From Amphiduros pacificus (taxonomy: Eukaryota; Annelida; Polychaeta; Phyllodocida; Hesionidae), in contig OX439004.1 in assembly GCA_949316495.1 (NCBI GenBank), positions 6,756,605 to 6,820,604 of the forward strand: a stretch of 64,000 nucleotides of DNA. The letters run 5' to 3'. The translations under genes were made by a program, and so were the position numbers. Within the stretch, counting starts at the first letter, position 1; each line of letters starts with the position of its first letter. The notes under the pieces are model-generated. The model was not told the DNA's origin. It searched no databases and worked only from the letters and a program-made list of their open reading frames with translations. Below are positions 51,601 through 63,265 of this stretch, in pieces.

Positions 51601-52375
51601 GGGTAGATTACCTATAAAATGCCAAGTGCAGCAGAGAATGCTCAATTTCTGGGCCAGAATAGCCACTGGCAAAACAAACAAGCTCTCACATTTTGTTTTA
51701 AACATGCTTAAAAGCCAATATAGTCAAGAGAATTACAAGTCCAAGTGGTTAGATCACATTAAGACTACTTTAGACCAGATTGGACTTGGATATGTTTGGG
51801 GTACTGATCCAAATAACATTGACATCTTTTCCTTTCAAAACTTAATTAAAGAAAGATTAACAGACATTGAGCTTCAAAACTGGCATAGTAATGTAAATGA
51901 ATCCTCACACTGTGTCAACTACAGAATGTTCAAGCACAACCTGTCTCTAGAAAATTATCTAACCAGTATGGAGACCAAACATGCCATCAGTTTATGTAAA
52001 TTTAGATGTGGTAACCACAGGCTTCCTATTGTAGAAGGCCGTTATAATAATATAGAGCGGAATAACAGAAAGTGTACACTATGTGACAGCGGGGAGCTTG
52101 GTAATGAATTTCATTACATTATGCAGTGTAACTACTTTGACCAGCACAGGTCAGCTCTAGTCAGTAAGTGTCATACAGAAAGGCCAAATACCTTAAACTT
52201 CAACCGTCTTTTTAATACCACTGACCACGATGAACTAACTAACCTAGCTAAATTTACATATGTAATAATGAAGAAGTTTAAACCCATGAAGAAAAAAAAC
52301 AGATGTACTAGAAAAAATAAAAAGCGCGACACAAAAACAAAAAATTGCACCAAGCTCCCTGCAACTGTCAAATGA
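48668..52375 (+). pseudogene. LINE-A ORF2: endonuclease and reverse transcriptase, one stop
   Basis: The ATG at 48668 overlaps the end of ORF1 by 16 nt, and a second ATG at 48677 lies in ATGGTAG. Residues about 38-310 are an APE-type endonuclease: N44 in LNVCSL, E71 in FSETK, GDFNAR from 183, a VDYVLSD block near 276 and SDIHCPI near 302. The reverse transcriptase follows, with FVDYRKAFD from 705, GVRQGENLSP and YADD at 813-816. A C-terminal motif CTLC...EFHYIMQC begins near 1136. A TAG at 50621-50623 (codon 652, after LFTM) interrupts the fingers, and the same frame continues to 52375. All catalytic residues are otherwise present, so the copy looks recently inactivated, or the base may be a sequencing error. 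Confidence 0.9.
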
Positions 52376-52684
52376 TAGCCAGGTCATATGTATTAGTGTT
52401 GCTTTACGGATGAATCTTTCATTATTATTATCACTAGGAATACTACTAGTCACAGAATAATCACCAATCTCTAAGTCAACAGTTTATCCTGCTCTACACT
52501 GAGTATAAAGTCAATAAGAAATAAGACATTGTCTTTAATACATTTATACTAATCAAAATGGAAACTGTATTTAAGTCATCCATTTATAATTACAACTTGA
52601 TGATAAATTAGTATTTTGGGCCGTACACATACTGCACTACCATCTTAATCTTTGTATTTTGTTAAATAATGTAATACTATGTAG
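52376..52684 (+). other. LINE-A 3' untranslated region
   Basis: A/T-rich sequence between the ORF2 stop and the first codons recognisable as the next element. No clear simple-repeat tail is visible, so the exact end is uncertain by tens of bases. Confidence 0.5.
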
Positions 52685-53476
52685 TTCAGATGTATACCAG
52701 GTGGCACCACATGTATCTCATCACAGGTACTTGATTTCATCGCCAAAAAGTCTGATCGTTTAAACCTTGCTGACCACATTTTCATCATTCCCTGCATGGC
52801 CGGGATTGAGAAGAATATGAAAGGCGTTGATGTATTCACGCAGATGGCTCACCTTTTTGAACTTATACGCATTAAGGGGCCAACGGTCACAGTGATTTCA
52901 CCACCTCCGCCCAAGGATGAGGATCAAATAAACAACTGCTTGGATACTAATCGGGAGGTTTTGACTGGCTACAACTTTGTCTCGGTGGAGGAGTTCAACT
53001 CTAGCCGTGCGGAGGATTTGTGGTAGTCGGATGATGTCCTCCTACCTACCACCATTGATACGCAACGCAGATATATCAATGACACTCCGTTTCCTGCGAA
53101 ATGTGAACCTATTACCAAGACGTCGCTGGTTAACAAGCAACCGCCTGATGAGGAGGACACTCCTCCCTCGACTGCAAATCCTCCTCCCACCACCACCAAG
53201 ATTGAGAAGAAGCCCTGCTCCATCCCATCCGCCCAGGCTGAACTCATGATTGTTCCCCTTTCTATGGCGGGTAAAATCATTGGAAAGGGCGGTGCTAATG
53301 TCAGGCGGATGCAGGAGGTGACCGGGGCTTCTTTTCATCTCGAAGTTGCGATGAAAAATAATGAGAAGATAAAACTGGCTACGATTGACGGCACTGCAAC
53401 GCAGTTTGTAAAGGGCAAGGCTGAGCTGACTCGCTGCATTGAGCTTCACACCTCCAGTGCTACACCATCGACATGA
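52685..53476 (+). pseudogene. LINE-B ORF1: degenerate SGNH plus KH domain
   Basis: The frame is open from 52685 to TAG at 53024-53026, then continues in the same frame to TGA at 53474. The first part has an SGNH-like order: RCIPGGTTCISSQ (block II-like), DHIFIIPCMAGIEKN where a GxND block is expected, the strand TVTVISPPPP, and DDVLLPTTID where DGxHL is expected. The catalytic residues look lost. After a proline/threonine-rich linker comes a textbook type I KH domain: MIVPLSMAGKIIGKGGANVR then RMQEVTGASFHLE, a strand around IKLATIDGT and a final helix. The GKGG loop is intact. KH domains bind single-stranded RNA or DNA, which suits an ORF1 role in coating LINE RNA. Confidence 0.8.
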
Positions 53477-53497
53477 TGTGTCTGGCCGGACCCCCCT

Positions 53498-54058
53498 ATG
53501 GATACTCAGTTATGTGCTCTGACTGGACTGGACATGGACTACGACATGAGAGACTTTTTACATTTATTTTCTGTTGATTATGTTTCGTTGTTAAGTAATA
53601 AAAATAAAAATTGTTGCCTTGCAAACTATATCTCTTTGTGTGTTTGTGAATGTCTTGCTATATCTTATATTAATGATGGGGTTACGCCTATCTCTGTTGC
53701 GTATGATGTTGCATCGATAAGTACCATTTCTACAACTACTGCTTATTTATGCCCTAATCATGCTTCAAAATTTGTAGTAAATAACTCTTTTGCAAATATT
53801 CCTTTGGTTATCCCACTCATCTCACTAAACATGTACAAACTGGTGGATAACTACAAAATCAACCTCTTTACTAAACTATATCTTAACACCACTAGGCCTG
53901 TGACGTCACTAACTTGTTTAACACCAGGGGGCTCCGGCGTGTATCTGAAATCATGTCAAATATTTTCACATAATCAATATAAAATTAGTTTCCTACCTAT
54001 GTCTAATGGAACCCCAGTAGATTTCTTCTCGGGTATTTTCTGTTCGAAGAATAATTGA
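53498..54058 (+). CDS. Open frame in LINE-B between ORF1 and ORF2
   Basis: A 186-residue frame starting at the ATG at 53498. I recognise no domain. It is rich in Ser, Asn, Tyr and hydrophobic residues and has a Cys pair near residue 40. It could be part of the ORF1-ORF2 spacer or the N-terminal extension of ORF2 in a shifted frame. A chance frame is possible. Confidence 0.3.
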   Translation: MDTQLCALTGLDMDYDMRDFLHLFSVDYVSLLSNKNKNCCLANYISLCVCECLAISYINDGVTPISVAYDVASISTISTTTAYLCPNHASKFVVNNSFANIPLVIPLISLNMYKLVDNYKINLFTKLYLNTTRPVTSLTCLTPGGSGVYLKSCQIFSHNQYKISFLPMSNGTPVDFFSGIFCSKNN

Positions 54059-54286
54059 TATTCCAGATCAGTTAGTCACAATGTAACTTTTTTGTGTTCA
54101 CCTGGGGATCGTATGGGAATATCTGCTGTCCCTGATACTTTTAAACTTTTATCGGCTCCAGCCATCGAGTGGTTAATCCTGGTGCTTCAAGGTAATCCAC
54201 TGCACCTTTTTAGAACTGTTAAACCGCAATACAATAAAGTTTCACTGATAAATCTGCCTGCTTAACGCTGTCATCACAAAAATGGC

Positions 54287-55388
54287 ATGCATCTTCCTCT
54301 CTCTACCTTTCCAAATGCCCAGATCACCGGTAGATCGCGCATGCGGCTACGTACATCTCGGGCGGGAGGTGACGCCCCCAGTTGTCAATTAAATACTCAT
54401 ATTGCAAACACGTATCAACCTCTTGCCTCCGATATTGAAACTACACCTTGCAGTATGAACACTTGCCCGTCCACCGCGAGGGGCGCTCTAAACAATACTA
54501 GGGAAGGTAATATCACTAAGGATAATTGTCTAAAAATTGGGCACGCAAATTTTCAATCAGTTACGAATAAGACATTCTTGGCTCTTGAATTTTTTTCTGA
54601 TAAACACCTAGACGCACTTTTTATCACTGAAACATGGATTAATGATATTAATAAAGAACTAACTTTAAACAAATTAAAAAAAGGTGGCCTTGAATTTTTG
54701 TCACTCCCCCGCCCCAAGGGCAGGAGTGGGGGCATTGGTGTACTCTACAGACCTGAAATAAACCTGGTTAAAAACAGTTCGCCTGCACTAAACCCAACCA
54801 CTATGGAACTTATGGAAATAACTATGTCAACCATGAATCAAAAAACAACTTTTGTTACTATATATAGACCAGAGCCCTCTAAACAGAATATGTATACCTA
54901 CTCTAAGTTCTATGATGACTTCTTTGATGTACTGGCTTTCACATGAACAAACCTGACAGACCTGAGGTGAAAAAATTTTATGAACTCCTATCACTTTTTT
55001 CCATGAATCAGTGGGTTCATGAACACATATACATGGTAACACACTGGATCTGGTCTTTAATTTGGAAAATAGTAAAATTATTAAAAGATGTGAAATCCAT
55101 GACTATGTGTCTGACCATAAGCTTGCTGTACTCACTTTAAACACAAATAAGCTGAAAAATAAGAAGAAATTCATCTTTTGTAGAAACTACAAGAAAATTG
55201 ATAAAATTGAGTTTGGCCATGATTTATGTCGCATGTTTTCCAATGAGGAGTTGTGGGTTAAAATATCTTTGACCGGATTAATCGAATACTATGAGGAGAG
55301 CTTAACCAAATTATTTAACAGACATGCACCAACTAAGCGTATGAAGGTTACTATAAGGAAAGATGCCCCATGGATGAATGAACGTTAA
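54287..55388 (+). pseudogene. LINE-B ORF2, endonuclease part
   Basis: An APE-type endonuclease starts near 54530: GHANFQSV (catalytic Asn), FITETWI (catalytic Glu), a GRSGGIGVLYR strand and an IYRPE strand. The frame stops at 54944-54946, right where the GDFN loop should follow. The sequence resumes as MNKPDRPEVKKFYELLSL, so the GDFN block seems deleted. Another shift leads into NTLDLVF-like sequence and then VSDHKLAVLTL, the terminal His motif. This endonuclease is inactive. Confidence 0.8.
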
Positions 55389-57086
55389 AAAATGAACAAC
55401 CATTCAGAAGGAACCTAGAGCGGAAAATGATTGCGTCGGGCCTACACATTGATAGACAAAAGAAATAGATACAATAAAGTACTTAAATCTGCGCAATCAG
55501 AACATTACTTGAACATTATTGAAGAAAAAATAATCTGAAAAAATTATTCAAAACTATTGATGATTTACTATGTAAAGACAAATCAACCCCCCTTCCAGAA
55601 AATCATGACCCCGTTGCACTTGCGGAAGAGTTTAACGAATTCTTCCTTGGGAAAATTATAATAATTAGGGCGGGTATTGAAAACTCTGCTACAACGGATC
55701 TAACACAAGGTGGCACTGCTAACAATGGCTCTCACATTGTAGGGCCAGTTATTCCTGAGTTAGATACCTTCGGGCCAATCACTACTCTAGAAGTCTGACA
55801 TCTTATACAGAAGGCTGCAAAGAAGTCATGCAGTATTGATCCGATACCAACATGGATGCTACATGAATTCATGGACACTCTCCTTCCAATAATAACTTGA
55901 ATTATTAATCTATCCGTCAATAATGCTGATGTGCCGCCCAGCATGAAATTAGCTCTGATTACTCCCCTCCTTAAAAAGATTGGACTGGACCTTATAAAGT
56001 CCAATTATCGCCCTGTATCAAATCTTCCATATGTTTCTAAGCTAACTGAGAGGGCTGTTGCTACTCAACTGGTCCCTCATCTGGTAAGAAATGGCATTAC
56101 CACTAAGATTCAGTCGGCATACAAGGAAGGTCATAGCACTGAGACTGCCCTGATTATAGTACATAATGATATTCTCAGATCTATGGATAATAGGGAATCT
56201 GTCATGTTGGTCCTTTTAGACGTCTCAGCTGCCTTTGACACTATTGACCATGGAATTCTAATTAAACGGCTTAGGGATCAGTTCAAGGTAACTGGTAAGG
56301 CCCTAGACTGGATAAGGTCATACCTATATGACAGGAAGCAATCAGTCATCGGAAATAATAGGTCATCCACTAAAGGCATTGAGTCTGGGGTCCCTCAGGG
56401 GTCTGTCCTGGGACCTATCCTTTTCTCCTTGTATATGTCTCCTTTGGCGGATATTCTGGATGAGTATGAAATGGCACACCATATTTATGCTGATGATACT
56501 CAGATTTACATGCCTATAAATCATAAACAGATTGGTACAGGAACCCATAAACAGAGACTGGAAGACTGCATACGTAAGATTAGGTCTTTTTTGATACTCA
56601 ACAAAATGAAACTAAACGATGGGAAAACTGAACTGTTAGTCTGCACTCACAGTAGATCATCAGTAAGATGGGACCTTACTGGTCTGAACGGCCTGAAAAT
56701 AGGTGACTCATTCATCTGCAATAGCCCCAGTGTAAAAAACCTGGGTGTTATCTTTGACAAACACCTAGATATGAAGGCACAGGCAATCATTGGATGAGAC
56801 TATCATCCATGCCTTTGTTACATCTACGTTGGATTACGGTAATGCCCTATTAGCTTTGGATGAGACTATCATCCATGCCTTTGTTACATCTACGTTGGAT
56901 TACGGTAATGCCCTATTAGCAGGCATCCCAGACGTTGACAACATAAGACTCCAGAAGTTGCAGAACTCTGTAGCAAGAGTAGTGGGTCGCTTAAGGAAAT
57001 TTGATCACATAATTAGCAAACTGATGGAACTGCACTGGCTGCCTGTACAAGCTAGAATTGACTTTAAATTATTATTAATGGTTTAG
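55389..57086 (+). pseudogene. LINE-B ORF2, reverse-transcriptase part
   Basis: Several stops interrupt 55389-55930, where the frame still reads AAKKSCSIDPIPTWMLHEF, a typical L2 block. From 55931 a 288-residue open frame covers fingers and palm: SNYRPVSNLPYVSKLTERAV, LLDVSAAFDTIDHGI, GVPQGSVLGPILFSLYMSPL and HIYADDTQIY. A 66-bp unit (56790-56855, repeated to 56921) is tandemly duplicated in frame as DETIIHAFVTSTLDYGNALL. The thumb ends with LHWLPVQARIDFKLLLMV and a stop. Confidence 0.88.
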
Positions 57087-57201
57087 AAGGCCCTAAATGG
57101 TAAGGCGTCACCTCACATAGAAAACTTGAAAACATTCCTGTTTAGGAGGTACTATGGGACTGAGCGCGTTGAACAGACCCGTGGTATCTGTGCTATATAA
57201 G

Positions 57202-57425
<224 letters not shown>

Positions 57426-57913
57426 TTGAGATTTTTTCAATCTTTCCAAGAAAAAATATATTAAACATCTTTGACTTGGATGAGGGATCATGGTGAGTGT
57501 CCCAGGAATTGTTCAGTATAGAGTCAATGACCGGAAATAGTATTTAAGGATCATGCCTGGTTTTCGCTACCATACAAATATTTAGACTAAGAAGTTTTCA
57601 GCAAGGAATTGTAAATTTCTCTATCAATCGGTAACTTTTTCCTATTTCTATCAAGCCTTCTTTTCATGGACTTTTCTTTCTTGATATGGTGATTCATATA
57701 AGGTACAGGTTCCCTGAGGGATATTCTGGCTTCTTTCTCCGTTGACTCAAGCTGAGGATGTGAGTTCATTATCGACATTAGTGGTTATTCACCTCTGACA
57801 GAGGAACGTTCATCCATCTCGTTGATTCATGTAAGATGGATCTGATGTCACTCCCTTGGGCTTTATTTTCAATCTTGAAAATTCTAAATTTACTTGATTT
57901 CCTAGGAGACCAC
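57426..57913. other. Unique sequence, no feature seen
   Basis: No supported gene or repeat. Confidence 0.6.
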
Positions 57914-58000
57914 AGGCTGTGGCTCAGTTGGTTAGCGTTGAAGCTTATTGGCAGTTTTCTCTGTTCGAACACCAGCAATGCCAAGAATGATTTCATGATA
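57914..58000 (+). mobile_element. tRNA-derived SINE or tRNA pseudogene fragment
   Basis: A near-perfect box A (TGGCTCAGTTGG, 57920-57931) within GTGGCTCAGTTGGTTAGCG is followed by box B (GTTCGAACACC, 57963-57973). The 32-nt gap fits an RNA polymerase III internal promoter. The anticodon region does not fold into a normal arm and the acceptor stem does not close, so it is not a functional tRNA gene. Confidence 0.55.
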
Positions 58001-58415
58001 CTTGTCACATCATATGAGCTGAGGCCTGTGTTTAATGGGTTAACCTGTTATCTTTGTGAATGTGTCACTGGGCGGGTTTCCATCTCAAGGACCTGCAACA
58101 TTACAATTCAGTGAGGCAGCACTATATCTGCTACAAGTAGATCTCGTCACGAAATGACTGAGATTATGTTGAAAGTGATGTAACCCCCCAAAACAAACAA
58201 AAGATAAATGATTACTACTGTGACTCTCAGAGTGAGATATTCACGTGATCATAATAATATAAACAAAGTGCTGGCACAACAACCTTTTCCTTTTGTCTAA
58301 AGAAAATGACATATTATATTGGTTACTGTTCTCGAATAATATAACACAAGGAGGCACTTTTATGGCCTTTAAGTATACATATAAATGCTTAATTCTTTTC
58401 CCATTCTCCTGTATT
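58001..58415. other. Unique sequence, possibly SINE body
   Basis: Could include the tail of the SINE-like element. Nothing further can be supported. Confidence 0.5.
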
Positions 58416-59490
58416 TTACCAAGTAGGTTTATTTTTGGATCTTTTAGACCTCCTAGGAGGTGTGGCCTTTGGGGTTGGAGAACACACCACTGGCTCATAG
58501 TGCACTTCATGTTCACCCAAATATTCAGTCACTGGATTAGCATGATCAGGATCTGCTGGTTGAGCTAAAACTGGAGGTACTGGTGGTTTCTTGTGAATTT
58601 CTGGTGCTTTAAACATTTGAGGCACTGTAGGATTAAAATAGTGTTGTTGTCTGCAGGATCATTCTGATCATCAAGCCCTCTGATGGGGTTACTATTGTCA
58701 TTTGCAAGAACTGTAGGCTTTACTATATAACAGTCAGAGATTTTCACATTGTACAACTTTGCTTTGAACTGTGTATTTAGTAAACTTTCGGTTTTGACAA
58801 GATTTGTCTTAACTAATTTCAAGTATACTAGGTCTCCAACCCTGATGGCAGGTGTTGGCACATACATTTTACTTGGAGCAGCTTTGACTTTTGCACTTGC
58901 TCCATGGTTGGTTAAAATGCTTATGTAAGATCAACTGTCTGCCATCTATTGGGAGTTGGTCACGTTGTATCCATATCTCACGTCATGACCAACCGCCTTG
59001 CCTGATCCGAGCATTCAGATATCGATTGGCATTCTCTAAGGCAAGAATTCATCTTGAGTGGATCACCTTCAGGATTGATTTGTAGGCACTCAAGACCCAA
59101 ATCTCTCACAGCTTTATTTGCTTTTTATTTACATTTTTGGAATCCCCGATTTCTAATGCTATACCATGTTCTTGTAACAGGAGATCTAGCCAGGACCAGG
59201 ATTAACCTTGATAGTTGCACCACCAAGGAATTTCCCCTCAGCACAAAGTGACAACAAGTCAGCTCTTATTGTCGTTCACTGTCTACAAAGTTTGACATTG
59301 TGAAGCTGGTGATCTTTTCCCATAGGATGAAAACAAACTGCTGATAATGCCGCATGATGTCTGCAGCAAACATAGATCCGATACAATCAGGGGGTTCACC
59401 AGTGCTCTGGGGAAGAATGTATTTGGGGATGTGCGTGAAGCTCGTCCCATATTCACTTTCGTCCAATATTTGTCCCACATTCGTCCCACA
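58416..59490 (-). mobile_element. Old LTR-retrotransposon remnant (integrase end)
   Basis: Minus-strand reading gives pieces typical of the integrase region of an LTR retrotransposon pol polyprotein: FAADIMRHYQQFVFIL in the catalytic-core part, and IRVGDLVYLK with KAKLYNVKISDCYIV in the C-terminal part. Such combinations occur in Ty3- and BEL-like elements of marine invertebrates, and I cannot decide between them. No LTRs, gag or reverse transcriptase are visible. It is a broken fossil with several disabling changes, probably old. Confidence 0.7.
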
Positions 59491-59654
59491 TTCGTATCAT
59501 ATTCGGTTTGTCAATTTCTGGCCCAGATACCCATCAGACTATAACAGGAAGGTCAAGGTCTTTCTGGGGGTTCCCTTTGAAGGTCAGAGGCCTTTCAAAA
59601 AGTCAGGGCCCTTTTACCCTGACAAACATATAAAATATAAGGGCGAAAAGAAAG

Positions 59655-60400
59655 AGAAGACTAAAGTAACGAGATGCCGATTTTCACCGTTAAATTCCCC
59701 CCTTTTTTCAAATGGAATATTAAGCTAGGGGGTCGATGATTTTTTTTAACCAAAACCATTTTTGTGCGAGACCGGCATTAATATGCTAGAGACCCGTAAA
59801 TTGGAGAAACCGGTGGACTTCACCAAAAAAATTTATGTTTATGTGCCCGGATGCTGATTTTTGCAGTCAAATTCCCCCTTTTTTTCAATTGGAATATTAA
59901 ACTAAGGGGTTCTATGATTTTTCTGAACCAAAACCATTTTGGTGCGAGACCGGTAAAACCGGTAATTTTACCCATTATTTTGTGTTTGGGTACCCGGATG
60001 CCAATTTTCGCCGTTAAATTCCCCCTTTTTTCAATTGGAATATTAACCAAAACCATTTTGGTGCGAGACTGGTTTTAATATGCTAGAGACCCGTAAATCT
60101 GAGAAAATGGTGAACTTCACCAAAAAAAATTATGTTTAGGTACCCGGATGCTTATTTTCGCTGTTAAATTCCCCCCTTTTTTCAATTGGAATCTTTAGCT
60201 CGGGGGTCTATGATTTTTCTGAACTAAGACCATTTTGGTGCGAAACCGGTTTTAATATGCTAGAGACCAGTAAATCGGAGAAAACCAGGAATTTTACCCA
60301 TTATTTTGTGTTTGGGTACCCGGATGCCGATTTTCACCATTAAATCCCCCTCATTTTTCAATTGGAATAATAAGCTAAGCTTCACCAAAAAAAATCGCTA
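59655..60400. repeat. 177-bp satellite-like repeat, left block
   Basis: About four units marked by ACCAAAACCATTTTGGTGCG at 59749, 59927 and 60046 and a variant at 60223, so spacings are 178, 119 and 177 bp (one unit has an internal deletion). Other anchors are ATATGCTAGAGACCCGTAAA and CCGTTAAATTCCCCC. The same repeat resumes at 63755. Confidence 0.9.
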
Positions 60401-60437
60401 AACGAAACAAATTTTAAGTATTAATGGGGGGGGGGGG

Positions 60438-60714
60438 ATCATGTGCAGAACATACCCCCCAATATGTGAGGCAAACATGTAACTCAAGAATTATCTAGAT
60501 TATGGAACATACTTTGTGAAAAGGAAAAGATCTTCTTGTCATGTAATGATACCAGACGTAGGCAAACACGGTATGAATTTTATTCTGCCCAAAAATCTTT
60601 TGATAAGGAGTATAGGAGGGCTGAGCGTAATTTCAGAAAGAACAAAATTAATGAGATTGAGAATTTTTCTACCTCAGACCCAAATAAATTTTGGGAGAAT
60701 ATTGGGGGGGGGGG
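60438..60714 (+). repeat. 277-bp duplicated start of LINE-C
   Basis: Bases 60438-60714 are repeated almost exactly at 60715-60991. Both copies are preceded by a run of 11 or more G and start ATCATGTGCAGAACATACCC. The first copy ends at GAGAATATT and a new G run, whereas the second continues into the full reading frame. Confidence 0.92.
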
Positions 60715-60769
60715 ATCATGTGCAGAACATACCCCCCAATATGTGAGGCAAACATGTAACTCAAGAATT

Positions 60770-62600
60770 ATCTAGATTATGGAACATACTTTGTGAAAAG
60801 GAAAAGATCTTCTTGTCATGTAATGATACCAGACGTAGGCAAACACGGTATGAATTTTACTCTGCCCAAAAATCTTTTGATAAGGAGTATAGGAAGGCTG
60901 AGCGTAATTTCAGAAAGAACAAAATTAATGAGATTGAGAATTTTTCTACCTCAGACCCAAATAAATTTTGGGAGAATATTAAAAAACTTGGGCCTGTCAG
61001 AAAAAATGATATACCAATGGAGGTATATGATGAGAATTCAGAAGTGGTCACTGATTTGAATCAAGTATTGATTAAATGGAAACAGGAATTTGAAAAATTG
61101 TATAATCTCCAACCAGAACCAGGTCAATTTGATGATGATTTTTACCAGGAATGTATAAAAAGTCTTAATTCAGATAACACATTTGAGTATTTTGCTGAAC
61201 TTGATCATGAAATTAATATTGAAGAGGTAAAGAGAGTTATTGATCATGCTCGATGCAACAAATCTGTCTGTATTGATAATTTACCATATGAAATTTTTAA
61301 GAATAGTGTGTCAGAAAATTTGTTAGCACTTTTGTTTAATAAAATATACACATATCATTTAACACCCAGTGTGTGGAACTTATCCATCATCAAACCAATA
61401 CCAAAGAACTCTTCTGCAGATCCAAGGATCCCTCTAGAATATAGAGGCATTAGTCTACTTTCAACTGTTTATAAATTGTTCACTTCGGTATTGAATAATA
61501 GAATTGTAAATGCAACAGAGGTACATAATCTTTATGCTGATGAACAAAATGGTTTTTGTAAAGACAGGTCATGTGCTGATCATTTATTTGTATTAACATC
61601 TATTATCAGAAATCGAAAAAGAAATAGATCGCCTACTTATGTTGCATTTGTTGACTTTGAAAAAGCGTTTGATCGTGTAGACCGACAATTGTTATTTTAT
61701 AAACTTCAGTCAATGGGATTTGGTTGTAAAATGTTAAATATGATAAAAACTGTTTATTCAAATTGTCAATCATGTATAAATGTAAATGGATATCTCACCA
61801 ATAATTTCTCCACTGAATTTGGAGTTCGACAAGGTGATACATTGTCTCCTACTCTTTTTGGTCTCTTCATTAATGACCTTGCCTCAGATTTAAATAACAG
61901 TGGTAAAGGGATTCAATTGAAAGAAGGTCTCATGATTGCCCTTTTGTTGTACGCTGATGACTTAGCTATACTAGTAGAATCAGAAGAAGAATTACAAGAG
62001 ATGTTATCAATTTTAGAAATGTGGTGTAAGAGATGGAGAATGAGAGTAAATGTAAGAAAAACTAAAGTTGTACATTTTAGAGTTAAGTCACAAGAAAGGA
62101 CACAATACAATTTTATGTTTAATAATGAAACTGTGCAGTGTGTTGATAAATATGAATATTTAGGACTAATACTGGATGAGTACCTAAATTTTGATATTAC
62201 AGCTTCCGTCTTAGCTGGTTCTGCAAATAGAGCTCTCGGGTCCATTTATACTAAATTTAATAAGCTTAGGGGACTAGGTTTTAAAACCTTTACCAAATTA
62301 TTTCACTCAGGGGTGGCGCCAATACTTGATTCCTGTTCAAGTGTTTGGGGAGGCCAAAAACATGGACAGATTGACACAATTCAGAATAGAGCTATACGTT
62401 TTTATCTAGGAGTGCACAAATTTGCACCAAATTTAGCTATAAATGGTGATATGGGTTGGATAAGTAGTAATGTTCGTCAAAAGGTTGAAATGTTCAGATT
62501 TTGGAACAGATTAGTCAACATGAATGATACCAGAATCACAAAGAGAGTTTTTCTATGGGACTTTGAGAAAAAGCGTGGTTCAGGAAACTGGAACAAGTGA
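60770..62600 (+). pseudogene. LINE-C reverse transcriptase
   Basis: The frame is open from before 60813 (no ATG; the 5' part is lost by truncation) and reads QELSRLWNILCEKEKIF then SCNDTRRRQTRYEFYSAQKS. Fingers include PLEYRGISLLSTVYKLFTSV. The palm has FVDFEKAFDRVDR, GVRQGDTLSPTLFGLFINDL and the catalytic LLYADDLAIL (near 61950). The thumb follows. The frame closes after EKKRGSGNWNK, and a second frame carries the C-terminus, so one frameshift near 62590 separates them. Confidence 0.88.
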
Positions 62601-63141
62601 AATATATAAAAATTTTGTTGCCCTGAATTTAACTGATTTGTATAATAACCAAGTTGAAGTTGTTTTAAATGATGTTAAAACCATATTTCATGATATGGAA
62701 AAGGAAAAGTGGACCAATGGTATTATTTCTGTACCTAAAATTAGAACTTATTGTAGATTTAAATCTGCATATGAAACTGAGCCATATGTTTATAGAGTAT
62801 TTAATAGATCTCACAGATCTGTGCTAGCACAGTTTAGAAGTGGAATCCTACCTTTAAAAATTGAGACAGTTAGATATATGCAAATCCCTATTGAGTTAAG
62901 ACAATGTATATTATGCCAAGAAAATGCTGTTGAAGATGAAATACATTTTTTATTTCATTGTAACTTCTATGCAGAGATAAGAAATGCCTATTATACAAGA
63001 TTTAGAGAATGTTGTGAAATATTTGATGAAATGAATGATTTGGAAAAATTGAAGTATCTTATGAAAGCTGAAACAGTAAAGCTTACAGCAGAGTTTATTT
63101 ATATTTGTTATTGTAAAAGAAAGGAATTCATCTACAGATAA
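62580..63141 (+). pseudogene. LINE-C C-terminal region with Cys/His motif
   Basis: The frame reads SEIYKNFVALNLTDLYNN onward and includes CILCQENAVEDEIHFLFHC. The same kind of motif ends LINE-A ORF2 (CTLC...EFHYIMQC). It is commonly found at the C-terminus of invertebrate LINE polymerases and probably coordinates zinc to bind nucleic acid. It continues LINE-C ORF2 in a shifted frame and is not a separate gene. Confidence 0.8.
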
Positions 63142-63265
63142 CTTTAATTTATTTTTGCAGTCTTGTTCATTGCTCTTTGTTATTATCATTTTAAGTTAAA
63201 CTTATGACGTGACTTATAAGCCTGGATTGGGCTGGGTATATAAGGTCTATTAATAAGTGAATGAA

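Larger units (their letters stand above)
46842..52684 (+). mobile_element. LINE-A: non-LTR retrotransposon, nearly intact
   Basis: A two-ORF LINE of about 5.8 kb. ORF1 has NADAR and SGNH domains. ORF2 has an apurinic-type endonuclease, a reverse transcriptase and a C-terminal cysteine/histidine motif. The 5' end is probably truncated, because the NADAR domain lacks its N-terminal strand and no ATG precedes it. The 3' UTR appears to stop where the ORF1 of the next element begins (about 52684). There is only one stop in 3.7 kb of ORF2, so the insertion is fairly young. The clade is not assigned. The SGNH-type ORF1 is a feature of CR1/L2-like LINEs, but ORF2 differs from the L2 copies nearby. 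Confidence 0.85.

Noticed and set aside
58565-58867. A possible host gene encoding a 100-residue protein
   Set aside because: The motif set fits the integrase end of an LTR retrotransposon, so it was placed in the fossil remnant instead.
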